This document shows, one piece after another, positions 37,135-45,128 of a stretch of 64,000 nt of DNA (its first letter is position 1; the number at the start of each line of letters is the position of its first letter). The translations under genes and the position numbers were made by a program. The DNA comes from Tolypothrix sp. NIES-4075 (GTDB taxonomy: Bacteria; Cyanobacteriota; Cyanobacteriia; Cyanobacteriales; Nostocaceae), in NCBI RefSeq assembly GCF_002218085.1, contig NZ_BDUC01000002.1, positions 1,105,694 through 1,169,693 of the forward strand, read 5' to 3'. A model generated the notes under the pieces. That model saw only the letters and a program-made list of their open reading frames with translations. It was not told the DNA's origin and made no database searches.

Positions 37135-38847
37135 ATGAGCGATTCCAAACCCCGTGACGTTCAGATTTTACCGATCGCCACAAACACTACAGTAATGAGA
37201 GCGCGTAGCTGGTCGCGTCTGCGGTTTGAAATTGAGTATGCATTGGAAAGAGGTACAACTTCCAATTGCTATTTAATCGAAGGTGATAAAACTGCACTTG
37301 TTGACCCGCCGGCGGAAACCTTCACTGATATTTTTATCGAAGGGTTGCGGCATTCTTTCGACTTTAAAAAGTTGGATTATGTAATATTAGGTCACTTTAG
37401 TCCTAACCGTATCGCCACCTTCAAAGCGCTGCTAGAATTTGCACCGCAAATTACTTTTGTCTGTTCGTTACCAGCAGCTGGAGATTTGCGTACTACTTTC
37501 CCTGACCGAGATTTAAAAATCATCGTCATGCGCGGGAAAGAAACTTTAGATTTAGGTAAGGGTCATGTTTTAAAATTTGTTCCTACACCTAGTCCAAGAT
37601 GGCCCGCCGGTCTTTGTACCTACGACCAACAAACGCAAATTCTCTACACAGATAAGTTATTTGCAACTCATATCTGTGGGGAGCAAGTTTTTGATGAAAA
37701 CCGCGAAGCTTTAAAAGAAGACCAGCGGTATTATTATGACTGTTTGATGGCGCCTCATGCAACTCACGTACAAGCAGTTTTGGAGAAACTATCAGAACTG
37801 CAAGTGAGAATGATCGCAACCGGTCACGGACCTTTGGTGCGCTATGGAGTTGTAGAACTGATCAATTCTTATGAAGAATGGAGTCATTCGCTTTCCGAGC
37901 GGGAGATAACAGTTGCTTTATTGTATGCTTCAGCTTATGGCAATACAGCAACTTTAGCGCAAGCGATCGCTCTCGGATTAACTAAAGGTGGTGTCGCGGT
38001 AGAATCAATTAACTGCGAATTTGCCGAACCTGATGAAATCCGCGCTGCTGTGGAAAAGGCAGATGGTTTTATCATCGGTTCTCCAACCCTTGGTGGTCAC
38101 GCACCCACCCCAGTGCAAACAGCTTTAGGTCTTGTCCTCGGTGTTGGTGATAACACCAAACTTGCCGGTGTCTTTGGTTCCTATGGCTGGAGTGGCGAAG
38201 CATTTGATTTAATAGAAGGCAAACTTAGAGATGCTGGATATCGGTTTGGGTTTGAAACGATGCGTGTCAAGTTCAAACCCTCGGATGTCATTCTCAAGCA
38301 GTGTGAAGAAACCGGTACAGACTTTGCCCAAACTCTGAGAAAGGCGAAAAAATTGCGTTTGCCACAACAAGCTGTAACTCCTGTGGAACAAGCCGTTGGT
38401 AGAATTGTCGGTTCGCTGTGTGTAATTACCGCAAAGCAAGGAGAAGTCTCCACAGCGATGTTAGGTGCTTGGGTAAGCCAAGCAACCTTCAACCCACCTG
38501 GAATCACCGTTGGTATTGCCAAAGACCGAGCGATCGAATCTTTGATGTATTCTGGGGGTAAGTTTGCCCTGAACATCTTAGCTGAAGGCAATCAACAAGA
38601 TTTTGTCAAGCACTTCCGCAAATCTTTTGCCCCAGGTGAAGAGCGATTTTCCGGCTTCTCTACAGAAATTGCCGAAAATGGCTGTTTAGTCCTCACCGAT
38701 GCCTCAGCATATCTTGAGTGTTCTGTCAACCAACGCATGGAATGTGGCGATCACTGGGTTGTCTATGCCACCGTTGACAACGGAAAATTACTCAAACCTG
38801 ATGCTGTGACTGCCGTTCACCATCGCAAATCCGGTAATCATTATTAG
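37135..38847 (+). CDS. flv1: Flavodiiron protein Flv1 type
   Basis: A 570-residue protein with the same three domains as Flv3, but with the diiron site lost: the HxExDH equivalent is GHFSPNR (Ser89, Asn91, Arg92), the next His is Arg155 in PSPRWPAG, and the bridging Asp position is Lys174. This is the known difference of Flv1. The flavodoxin (VALLYASAYGNTATLAQAI) and flavin-reductase domains remain intact. It works as the heterodimer partner of Flv3. Heptamer repeats separate the two genes, which probably form one unit. Confidence 0.92.
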   Translation: MSDSKPRDVQILPIATNTTVMRARSWSRLRFEIEYALERGTTSNCYLIEGDKTALVDPPAETFTDIFIEGLRHSFDFKKLDYVILGHFSPNRIATFKALLEFAPQITFVCSLPAAGDLRTTFPDRDLKIIVMRGKETLDLGKGHVLKFVPTPSPRWPAGLCTYDQQTQILYTDKLFATHICGEQVFDENREALKEDQRYYYDCLMAPHATHVQAVLEKLSELQVRMIATGHGPLVRYGVVELINSYEEWSHSLSEREITVALLYASAYGNTATLAQAIALGLTKGGVAVESINCEFAEPDEIRAAVEKADGFIIGSPTLGGHAPTPVQTALGLVLGVGDNTKLAGVFGSYGWSGEAFDLIEGKLRDAGYRFGFETMRVKFKPSDVILKQCEETGTDFAQTLRKAKKLRLPQQAVTPVEQAVGRIVGSLCVITAKQGEVSTAMLGAWVSQATFNPPGITVGIAKDRAIESLMYSGGKFALNILAEGNQQDFVKHFRKSFAPGEERFSGFSTEIAENGCLVLTDASAYLECSVNQRMECGDHWVVYATVDNGKLLKPDAVTAVHHRKSGNHY

Positions 38848-38900
38848 GATGCGCGTAGGCGATCGCTAATTACATCATGTCCGTTTAACTAATTATATAT

Positions 38901-38962
38901 GTTCGTAGTAAGGACTTCAGTCCTTATCCGATCGCATGAGGACTGAAGTCCTCACTACGAAC
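38901..38962. repeat. Long interspersed inverted repeat
   Basis: gttcgtagt...actacgaac ends, with nested aggacttcagtcct (self-complementary) and aggactgaagtcct, give a cruciform-like structure downstream of flv1. Confidence 0.85.
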
Positions 38963-38992
38963 TTATCGCTCATATAACCGGACACGACAATA

Positions 38993-39023
38993 ACCGCCTT
39001 GGCTAAACAATAGCCAAGGCGGT
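38993..39023 (+). terminator. Terminator hairpin downstream of flv1
   Basis: Perfect 13-bp stem, accgccttggcta with tagccaaggcggt, around aacaa, followed by ttgttgt. Probably ends the flv3-flv1 transcript. Confidence 0.8.
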
Positions 39024-39417
39024 TTGTTGTATCGGCTCTTATCCGGATGAAGTATGTGCTTATCAGTATTTGTATATGTTTGTCTGTAATTCCTTAATTC
39101 TTTGATGTATTCCACCCAATTGAAAACCACAATAATGCTTTGCCCGCGCGATATCAATACAATCAGCGCTGCTTTTGCTCGCATCTTAAAAAAGTTAAAT
39201 ATTATACCTTTTTTATTCAGTATACTGCCATCAATTCTATATATATTCTCCGCCATCAACTATAAAATACTTGAATCGGTGTGAGAAAATTCCGCAATTG
39301 CCACAAAGACAATTGAATATATAATGTGTAATCTTTGACTATAACTTCAGTAGTTAGCATCTTTTATAGTAAATGCCAACTACTACCACAACGCTTTTAT
39401 AATATTTTGCCTTACTC
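39024..39417. other. AT-rich gap without a confident gene
   Basis: A minus-strand frame of 98 codons crosses the hairpin and is rejected. I see no other coding frame and no structure of note before the small gene at 39418. Confidence 0.4.
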
Positions 39418-39597
39418 ATGACCCCAGAACACAGCAAGATTAAATTTCCCCTCTGGCAATATCTCAACCAGCCCCTATTTAGCCACGATAATAAGTTGGT
39501 ATTAAATCCTCATCGCTTTGCCAACATCTGGCGAATAGAACTTCTTAAAAGGTGTTGGGCTAAAGAATGTGATGCTAAAGGACCGCAACAGCATTAA
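39418..39597 (+). CDS. Small hypothetical protein, 59 residues
   Basis: Reads MTPEHSKIKFPLWQYLNQP, continues LFSHDNKLVLNPHRFANIW, then RIELLKRCWAKECD before the stop. Composition and order (aromatic and basic residues, no AT-skewed codons) look like a conserved small cyanobacterial protein; I cannot name it. No strong ribosome-binding site is visible. No other good frame covers this stretch. Confidence 0.5.
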   Translation: MTPEHSKIKFPLWQYLNQPLFSHDNKLVLNPHRFANIWRIELLKRCWAKECDAKGPQQH

Positions 39598-39642
39598 ATA
39601 GCCACTTGCCAATTTTAGATTTTGCGAAAAGTTGAGCCAGTC

Positions 39643-39775
39643 GCTTGGGGAGGCAGTGCGTTGCGGGGGTTCCCCCCGTTGTAGCACCTGCCGTCGGGTT
39701 TCCCGACTTGGGCGACCTGGCGCCCGTCGGAGGTTTCCGACGCTCGCGGACTCGCTAACGCTACGCTATCCGTTC
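39643..39775. repeat. GC-rich mosaic of short palindromes
   Basis: In this otherwise AT-rich window, several hairpins lie side by side: gcgggggttccccccgt, gtcgggtttcccgac, ggcgacctggcgcc and gtcggaggtttccgac. Part of it recurs at 31604. Such mosaics are dispersed in cyanobacterial genomes. Confidence 0.8.
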
Positions 39776-39861
39776 AAACTTGGCGTTGCCGTTGGCATCA
39801 AAGCTTTTCAAGACGGATTTTGGCATCCCTGAATATTAGTATGGAATCCGTAATTTATCGT

Positions 39862-39886
39862 AGAGACGTTCCGAGGGAACGTCTCT
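39862..39886. repeat. Palindrome of the GAGACGTTCC family
   Basis: agagacgttcc pairs with ggaacgtctct around gag. It shares the outer part with the elements at 11466 and 31910. It lies 50 bases beyond the stop of the dicarboxylate symporter gene. Confidence 0.85.
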
Positions 39887-39936
39887 GCCGACAGTCACGC
39901 ATGTGGCATGGTGACTTTCCGCAAAATCCAAAATGT

Positions 39937-41226
39937 CTAAGTTTCGTCCAAAGAACGAGGTTTTTTGCCGTCAAGCAAAGCACTAACAGTCATGTCTCCC
40001 ATGACATTAATCGCAGTGCGGCAGCGATCCAAAAACCAGTCTACCGTAACTAACAAAGCAATATACTGAGTCGGTAAACCAACGGAAGTAAACACCAGAG
40101 TCATCGTTACCAATCCTGCATTCGGAATACCCGCTGCCCCCACCGATGCAAAAATCGACGTGAGGATGACAATTAACTGCTGTCCCAAATTCAAATGTTG
40201 CCCAATCACTTGGGAAATAAACAATGCAGACATTGCCTCATAAAGGGCAGTACCATCATTATTAAAGTTTGCCCCAACCAACGCCCCTAAAGAAGCAGAA
40301 GACTCCCGCAAGCCGATTTTTGTCTGTAAAACTTCAAAGGTTATAGGCATTGCCACCGTTGAAGAAGAAGTGGAAAAAGCTGTCAAAAAGGCATCAGCAC
40401 CGCCAGCTAAAAACTTCAACGGGTTCACCCAAGAACCAAATTTGACTCTAGTGAGGTAGTAACAAGCTTGTAATGCCAGCGCTACCAGCACCGCCACGAT
40501 GAAGGCAAACAGAGATTTAAATGGCGAAAAGCCTTGCAAGGCAACAGTTTTAGCCACAATTCCAAATACTGCCAAAGGTACTAAGGCAATCACCCAGTTG
40601 AGGATGCGAATTACTGCCTCAAACAAAGTCCCGACTAAATCCTCAATCGGTTGGTATCCTCTTTTTCCTTCAGCGATTTGTTCTGATTTTATTGCCCGCA
40701 AAACGATACCAAAGCTCAAAGCAATTACAATCAGTTGTATAACGTTATTATCAACCAACGGCTTGAGGACGGCTTCCGGTACAGCGTCTTTGACTAATCC
40801 CCAAGGGTCAAGACTTTGACTGGCTGCTTGTGTATTTTCTGGAGCCGCCAAACGCCCCCAAGTACCGGGACGCAGGATATTTGCTACTAAAAGTCCAACC
40901 AGTATTGCTACGGTTGTATTAGTTAAAAGTAATACAGCTAACTTGCGTCCGGCTGTTCCGGGAATATTCGTAGTCATGAAGGTATGCAATACTGCTACGA
41001 GAATCAGCGGTGTAGCTAAGGCGCGGAGTGCTTTCAGCACCAATTCAGCAGGAATTGCTAAGTTGTTGATAAAGTCTTTATTGGCTGCGTTGGGGTTGCC
41101 TGCACCTAAAGCAATTCCTAAGCCGATCGCCAGTACTAAGGCGATGATAATTTGCAATGTGAGAGGGATACGCTGCCACCAAGGGCGGGGTTTAGTGTCA
41201 GGCTTAATGCTTTCTGTTTCGTTCAT
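39937..41226 (-). CDS. Dicarboxylate/amino acid:cation symporter (DAACS family)
   Basis: A 429-residue transporter with eight membrane helices and two hairpins. Signatures: IPAELVLKALRALATPLILVA-type helix, TAFSTSSSTVAMP (hairpin HP1 with the Ser-rich motif), NNDGTALYEAM (NMDGT motif with Met replaced), and GAAGIPNAGLVT (HP2). It takes up glutamate, aspartate or a C4-dicarboxylate with sodium or protons. I chose the Met at 41226 (MNETES); the frame extends 28 codons upstream without family resemblance. Confidence 0.9.
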   Translation of the reverse strand: MNETESIKPDTKPRPWWQRIPLTLQIIIALVLAIGLGIALGAGNPNAANKDFINNLAIPAELVLKALRALATPLILVAVLHTFMTTNIPGTAGRKLAVLLLTNTTVAILVGLLVANILRPGTWGRLAAPENTQAASQSLDPWGLVKDAVPEAVLKPLVDNNVIQLIVIALSFGIVLRAIKSEQIAEGKRGYQPIEDLVGTLFEAVIRILNWVIALVPLAVFGIVAKTVALQGFSPFKSLFAFIVAVLVALALQACYYLTRVKFGSWVNPLKFLAGGADAFLTAFSTSSSTVAMPITFEVLQTKIGLRESSASLGALVGANFNNDGTALYEAMSALFISQVIGQHLNLGQQLIVILTSIFASVGAAGIPNAGLVTMTLVFTSVGLPTQYIALLVTVDWFLDRCRTAINVMGDMTVSALLDGKKPRSLDET

Positions 41227-41574
41227 TGCGTTTTGGAAGACTGAGGAATTGCATCTATTGAAACACGACTCAAGAGATTTCACTCTTTGTACAATCTGTA
41301 GTGATTCCAACTACAACAGCATTACTGTCAATTACATAAATTTTGATAAATAATGACGATAATTTTTGCGGATTGTACGCAAAGTACGAGGATTTTTGCT
41401 AACACCGAATAGATGCGATCGCTTTTATTTAATCTTTACATAATCTTACTTAATTTTAAGCTAAACTTTACTTAACCTTAAAGCGTGTCACAATAGCATC
41501 TACCCAAGTAAATTTACTGAGTCTTTTAGTAATTTAATACCAAAAAACCATTAAAAAAGGCGGGTATTGCAATA
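41227..41574. promoter_or_regulatory. Divergent promoter region with 11-bp-period TTTA repeats (possible Pho box)
   Basis: At 41434-41485 the sequence shows five 8-base units, starting ctttacat, cttactta, ttaagcta, tttactta and ttaaagcg, separated by three bases each (period 11). Cyanobacterial Pho boxes are tandem 8-mers of CTTAACCT type with three-base spacers. The match is partial, so this is a hypothesis. It would regulate the membrane protein gene at 41575, the symporter, or both. Confidence 0.35.
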
Positions 41575-42363
41575 ATGATGACAAATTTAGAAATAAGTAA
41601 GCGTAAGCAAAAGTACTTAGAAGAGTCTTTAATTGAAGCCGGTTTGATAACGCCATCTCAACTAGAAACGGCACTTCAAGAACAAAATTCGTCTGGCAGA
41701 CATTTGCAAGAAATTCTTACAAAACATGGCTGGATTGAACTGCAAACTATTAAGTATTTTCTCGAAAAAGTAGCCTTGCCAGAACAATCAGCACCTAATC
41801 AAAAAAAGCTTGAACAAAACAACAATTCAATAGAACAAACGAGCCATAGAGAACAGCTTTTACCTAAGTTTGCAGTGAATCTCTCACCCAAAAGTACTTT
41901 GCAATTTCTGTTTTTAGTCATACTCTGTCTTTGTATTGCCAGTCTCACCGGACAGTTCTGTATATATTTTCTGCCTGACTTTCCTGGTAGAGAAATTTTA
42001 GCAGGAATATTTAATGTTGACTTTGAGCAAAATATTCCCTCAGTATATTCTGCGGCTGCTTTACTATTTTGTTCTTTTCTTTTGTTTATAATTGCCTATG
42101 CCAAGAAAGTAGCTGGTGAACCGCGTCAGATGCAATGGAGAGCATTATCAATTATCTTTCTGTATCTTTCCGGCGATGAATTCATGAGCTTGCATGAAAA
42201 ATTTATGGATCCTGTACATAATACACTCAAGACTAGTGGCATTTTTCACTTTGCTTGGGTGATACCTGGTGCTATCTTTGTAGTCATTTGCTTGCTAGCT
42301 TTTGAGGGTAAGTGCGATTTGTTAGCGCGACAAGCAGAAGAACGCATCTACGCCTTAACATAA
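41575..42363 (+). CDS. Membrane protein with GspE-N-like N-terminal domain
   Basis: A 262-residue protein. Residues 12-68 (EESLIEAGLITPSQLETALQ, LQEILTKHGWIELQTIKYFL) resemble the MshEN/GspE N-terminal domain, which in secretion ATPases can bind cyclic di-GMP. A Gln/Asn-rich linker follows, then five membrane helices (about residues 108-130, 150-172, 190-206 and 224-245, ending in a charged tail). I do not recognise the membrane part. The combination suggests a signal-binding module on a membrane protein. Confidence 0.75.
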   Translation: MMTNLEISKRKQKYLEESLIEAGLITPSQLETALQEQNSSGRHLQEILTKHGWIELQTIKYFLEKVALPEQSAPNQKKLEQNNNSIEQTSHREQLLPKFAVNLSPKSTLQFLFLVILCLCIASLTGQFCIYFLPDFPGREILAGIFNVDFEQNIPSVYSAAALLFCSFLLFIIAYAKKVAGEPRQMQWRALSIIFLYLSGDEFMSLHEKFMDPVHNTLKTSGIFHFAWVIPGAIFVVICLLAFEGKCDLLARQAEERIYALT

Positions 42364-42453
42364 GCATATTTTCTTTGTCACTGTGTATGAAAGCTTCGTT
42401 ACTGTAGTTTAATAGAAAACGCTTGTGTTGTTTGCCGGTGTTGGGTAACGTAT

Positions 42454-45084
42454 ATGTCTTTTGTTCCTTTGCACATTCACAGTGATTACAGCTTGCTTGA
42501 TGGCGCCAGTCAGTTACCGGAGTTGATCGATCAAGCACTTGCCCTCGGTATGAAAGCGATCGCTCTGACGGATCATGGTGTCATGTATGGTGCGATCGAA
42601 CTGATCAAAGCCTGCCGCAGTAGAAATATTAAGCCAATTATTGGCAACGAAATGTATATCATTAACGGGGATATCGAAAAACAAGAACGTCGTCCCCGTT
42701 ATCATCAAATCGTTTTAGCGAAAAATACAAAAGGTTACAAAAATTTAGTTAAATTAACTACAATTTCTCACCTCAAAGGTGTGCAAGGTAAAGGTATATT
42801 TTCTCGTCCTTGCATCAACAAAGACTTACTAAAAGAATATCATGAAGGTTTGATAGTTACTAGTGCTTGTTTGGGCGGAGAAATACCCCAAGCAATTCTC
42901 AGCAATCGACCCGATGCCGCACGTAAAGTCGCTCAATGGTATAAAGAAGTATTTGGCGATGATTTTTATTTAGAAATTCAAGACCACGGTTCCCAAGAAG
43001 ACAGAATTGTTAACGTTGAAATTATCAAAATTGCCAAGGAACTAGGAATTAAATTTGTTGCTACTAATGATTCCCATTATATTTCATGTTTCGACGTAGA
43101 AGCACACGACGCTTTGCTATGTATTCAAACAGGCAAGCTGATTAGTGAAGATAATCGAATGCGTTATAGCGGCACAGAATATCTTAAATCTGCGGAAGAA
43201 ATGAGTCAGCTATTTCGCGACCATTTGCCAGATGATGTCATTGCCGAAGCTATAAACACTACCGAAGAAGTTTCAGATAAAGTCGAGCCTTACCAACTTA
43301 TGGGTGAGCCTCGCATTCCCAATTATCCCATACCATCAGGTCACACTGCCGACACATACGTTGAAGAAGTTGCTTGGCAAGGACTTTTAGAAAGGTTAAA
43401 TCGCAAATCTATCAACGAAGTTGATTCAGAATACAAAGAAAGGTTGGAATATGAATTAAAAATGCTGCAAAAGATGGGTTTTTCCACATACTTTTTAGTC
43501 GTGTGGGACTACATCAAATTTGCTAGAGATAATAAGATTCCCGTCGGTCCTGGTCGAGGTTCAGCCGCAGGTTCTTTGGTTGCTTATGCAATGCGAATTA
43601 CTAACATTGACCCCGTACATCACGGTTTATTATTCGAGCGTTTTTTGAACCCAGAACGCAAATCAATGCCGGATATTGATACAGATTTTTGTATTGAACA
43701 ACGCGATAAAGTGATAGAATATGTGACCGAGAAATACGGTACAGAAAGAGTAGCCCAAATTATCACCTTTAATCGATTAACTTCTAAAGCTGTTTTAAAA
43801 GATGTCGCCAGAGTGTTAAATATTCCTTATAGCGAATCAGACAAAATGGCGAAGTTAATTCCTGTGGTGCGGGGTAAACCAACTAAACTCAAGGTGATGA
43901 TTTCTAATGCAACCCCAGAACCAGATTTTAAAGCCAAATATGATAATGAGCCGCACGTTCGTCATTGGGTTGATATGGCAATGCGAATTGAAGGAACTAA
44001 CAAAACCTTTGGTGTTCATGCGGCTGGTGTGGTAATTTCTGCCGATCCTCTTGATGAAATCGTGCCGCTACAAAAGAATAATGACGGTTCTGTGATTACC
44101 CAGTATTTCATGGAAGACTTGGAATCTATGGGTTTGTTAAAAATGGATTTCTTAGGTTTGCGAAACCTGACGCTAATCGAGAAAACCGTTGATTTAATTA
44201 AACAAACTCGTGGATATGATATTGATACAGATGAAATCACTCGTCAAGAAAGAAGAGCGCAGCAAATATTAGCAAAAGGTGAACATAACGTTTTACCAAA
44301 TGAAGTAAAAAAGGCTTATGAACTTTTAGAAGCTGGGGAATTAGAAGGTATTTTTCAATTAGAATCTTCGGGAATGCGTCAGATAGTGCGCGATTTGAAG
44401 CCTTCTAATATAGAAGATATTTCTTCGATTTTGGCGCTTTATCGACCGGGACCATTAGATGCAGGATTGATTCCTGATTTTATTAACCGCAAGCACGGAC
44501 GAGAGGAAATTAAATACGGTAACTCTATTTTAGAACCCATATTGAATGAAACCTATGGAATTATGGTTTATCAAGAGCAAATTATGAAAATTGCTCAAGA
44601 TATGGGTGGATATACTTTAGGACAAGCTGATTTAATGCGTCGAGCAATGGGTAAGAAGAAAGTTGCGGAAATGGAAAAGCAACGTGAAAAATTCATTGAT
44701 GGCTCGGCAAAAAATGGAGTTAGCAAACAAGTCGCTGAAAAATTATTCAACGACATGTTGAAGTTTGCGGAATATTGCTTAAGTTATAATACTGAAGTTT
44801 TAACGGTAGAATATGGCTTTTTAGCAATTGGAGAAATTGTCGAAAAAGGTATTGAATGCAGTGTATATAGTGTTGATAATAATGGCAATATTTACACTCA
44901 AGTCATTGCCCAATGGCATAATCGCGGTCAACAAGAAGTTTTTGAATATTGTTTGGAAGATGGTTCGATTATTCAAGCAACAAAAGACCATAAATTTATG
45001 ACTGTTGATGGTCAAATGTTACCGATTGATGAAATATTTGAACGCGGATTGGATTTGATGCAAGTTCAGGGTTTGCCAGAATAA
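42454..45084 (+). CDS. dnaE: DNA polymerase III alpha subunit, N-terminal half with split intein N-part
   Basis: An 876-residue protein that is the N-terminal half of the replicative polymerase. PHP domain (LHIHSDYSLLDGA, TDHGVMYG) at the N-terminus; then PGRGSAAGSLVAYAM (about residue 366) and PDIDTDFC (406-413) with the catalytic Asp409 and Asp411. The extein ends KFAEY at residue 774. The last 102 residues are the N-intein, starting CLSYNTEVLTVEYG. The C-intein and C-extein must be encoded elsewhere; the two halves join by protein trans-splicing. This layout is a hallmark of cyanobacteria. Confidence 0.97.
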   Translation: MSFVPLHIHSDYSLLDGASQLPELIDQALALGMKAIALTDHGVMYGAIELIKACRSRNIKPIIGNEMYIINGDIEKQERRPRYHQIVLAKNTKGYKNLVKLTTISHLKGVQGKGIFSRPCINKDLLKEYHEGLIVTSACLGGEIPQAILSNRPDAARKVAQWYKEVFGDDFYLEIQDHGSQEDRIVNVEIIKIAKELGIKFVATNDSHYISCFDVEAHDALLCIQTGKLISEDNRMRYSGTEYLKSAEEMSQLFRDHLPDDVIAEAINTTEEVSDKVEPYQLMGEPRIPNYPIPSGHTADTYVEEVAWQGLLERLNRKSINEVDSEYKERLEYELKMLQKMGFSTYFLVVWDYIKFARDNKIPVGPGRGSAAGSLVAYAMRITNIDPVHHGLLFERFLNPERKSMPDIDTDFCIEQRDKVIEYVTEKYGTERVAQIITFNRLTSKAVLKDVARVLNIPYSESDKMAKLIPVVRGKPTKLKVMISNATPEPDFKAKYDNEPHVRHWVDMAMRIEGTNKTFGVHAAGVVISADPLDEIVPLQKNNDGSVITQYFMEDLESMGLLKMDFLGLRNLTLIEKTVDLIKQTRGYDIDTDEITRQERRAQQILAKGEHNVLPNEVKKAYELLEAGELEGIFQLESSGMRQIVRDLKPSNIEDISSILALYRPGPLDAGLIPDFINRKHGREEIKYGNSILEPILNETYGIMVYQEQIMKIAQDMGGYTLGQADLMRRAMGKKKVAEMEKQREKFIDGSAKNGVSKQVAEKLFNDMLKFAEYCLSYNTEVLTVEYGFLAIGEIVEKGIECSVYSVDNNGNIYTQVIAQWHNRGQQEVFEYCLEDGSIIQATKDHKFMTVDGQMLPIDEIFERGLDLMQVQGLPE
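44776..45084 (+). other. DnaE split intein, N-terminal part
   Basis: 102 residues starting at Cys775. Splicing block A is CLSYNTEVLTVEYG and block B ATKDHKFMTVDGQ, with the catalytic Thr/His. It resembles the fast Nostoc punctiforme DnaE intein closely (EIFERGLDLMQVQGLPE end). The C-part is outside the window. Confidence 0.97.
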
Positions 45085-45092
45085 ATACTTGC

Positions 45093-45115
45093 CGGATGGG
45101 ATTTCCCCCCATCCG
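45093..45115 (+). terminator. Terminator hairpin after dnaE-N
   Basis: cggatggg pairs with cccatccg around a short loop, between the convergent dnaE-N and the 1,012-residue gene. Confidence 0.7.
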
Positions 45116-45128
45116 CACCATCAAAAAC

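Noticed and set aside
38963..39259. 98-codon minus-strand frame
   Set aside because: It crosses the flv1 terminator and the inverted repeat; only a short middle part vaguely resembles an antitoxin.
39632..40053. Plus-strand frames in the GC-rich mosaic
   Set aside because: Palindromic repeats and antisense of the symporter gene.
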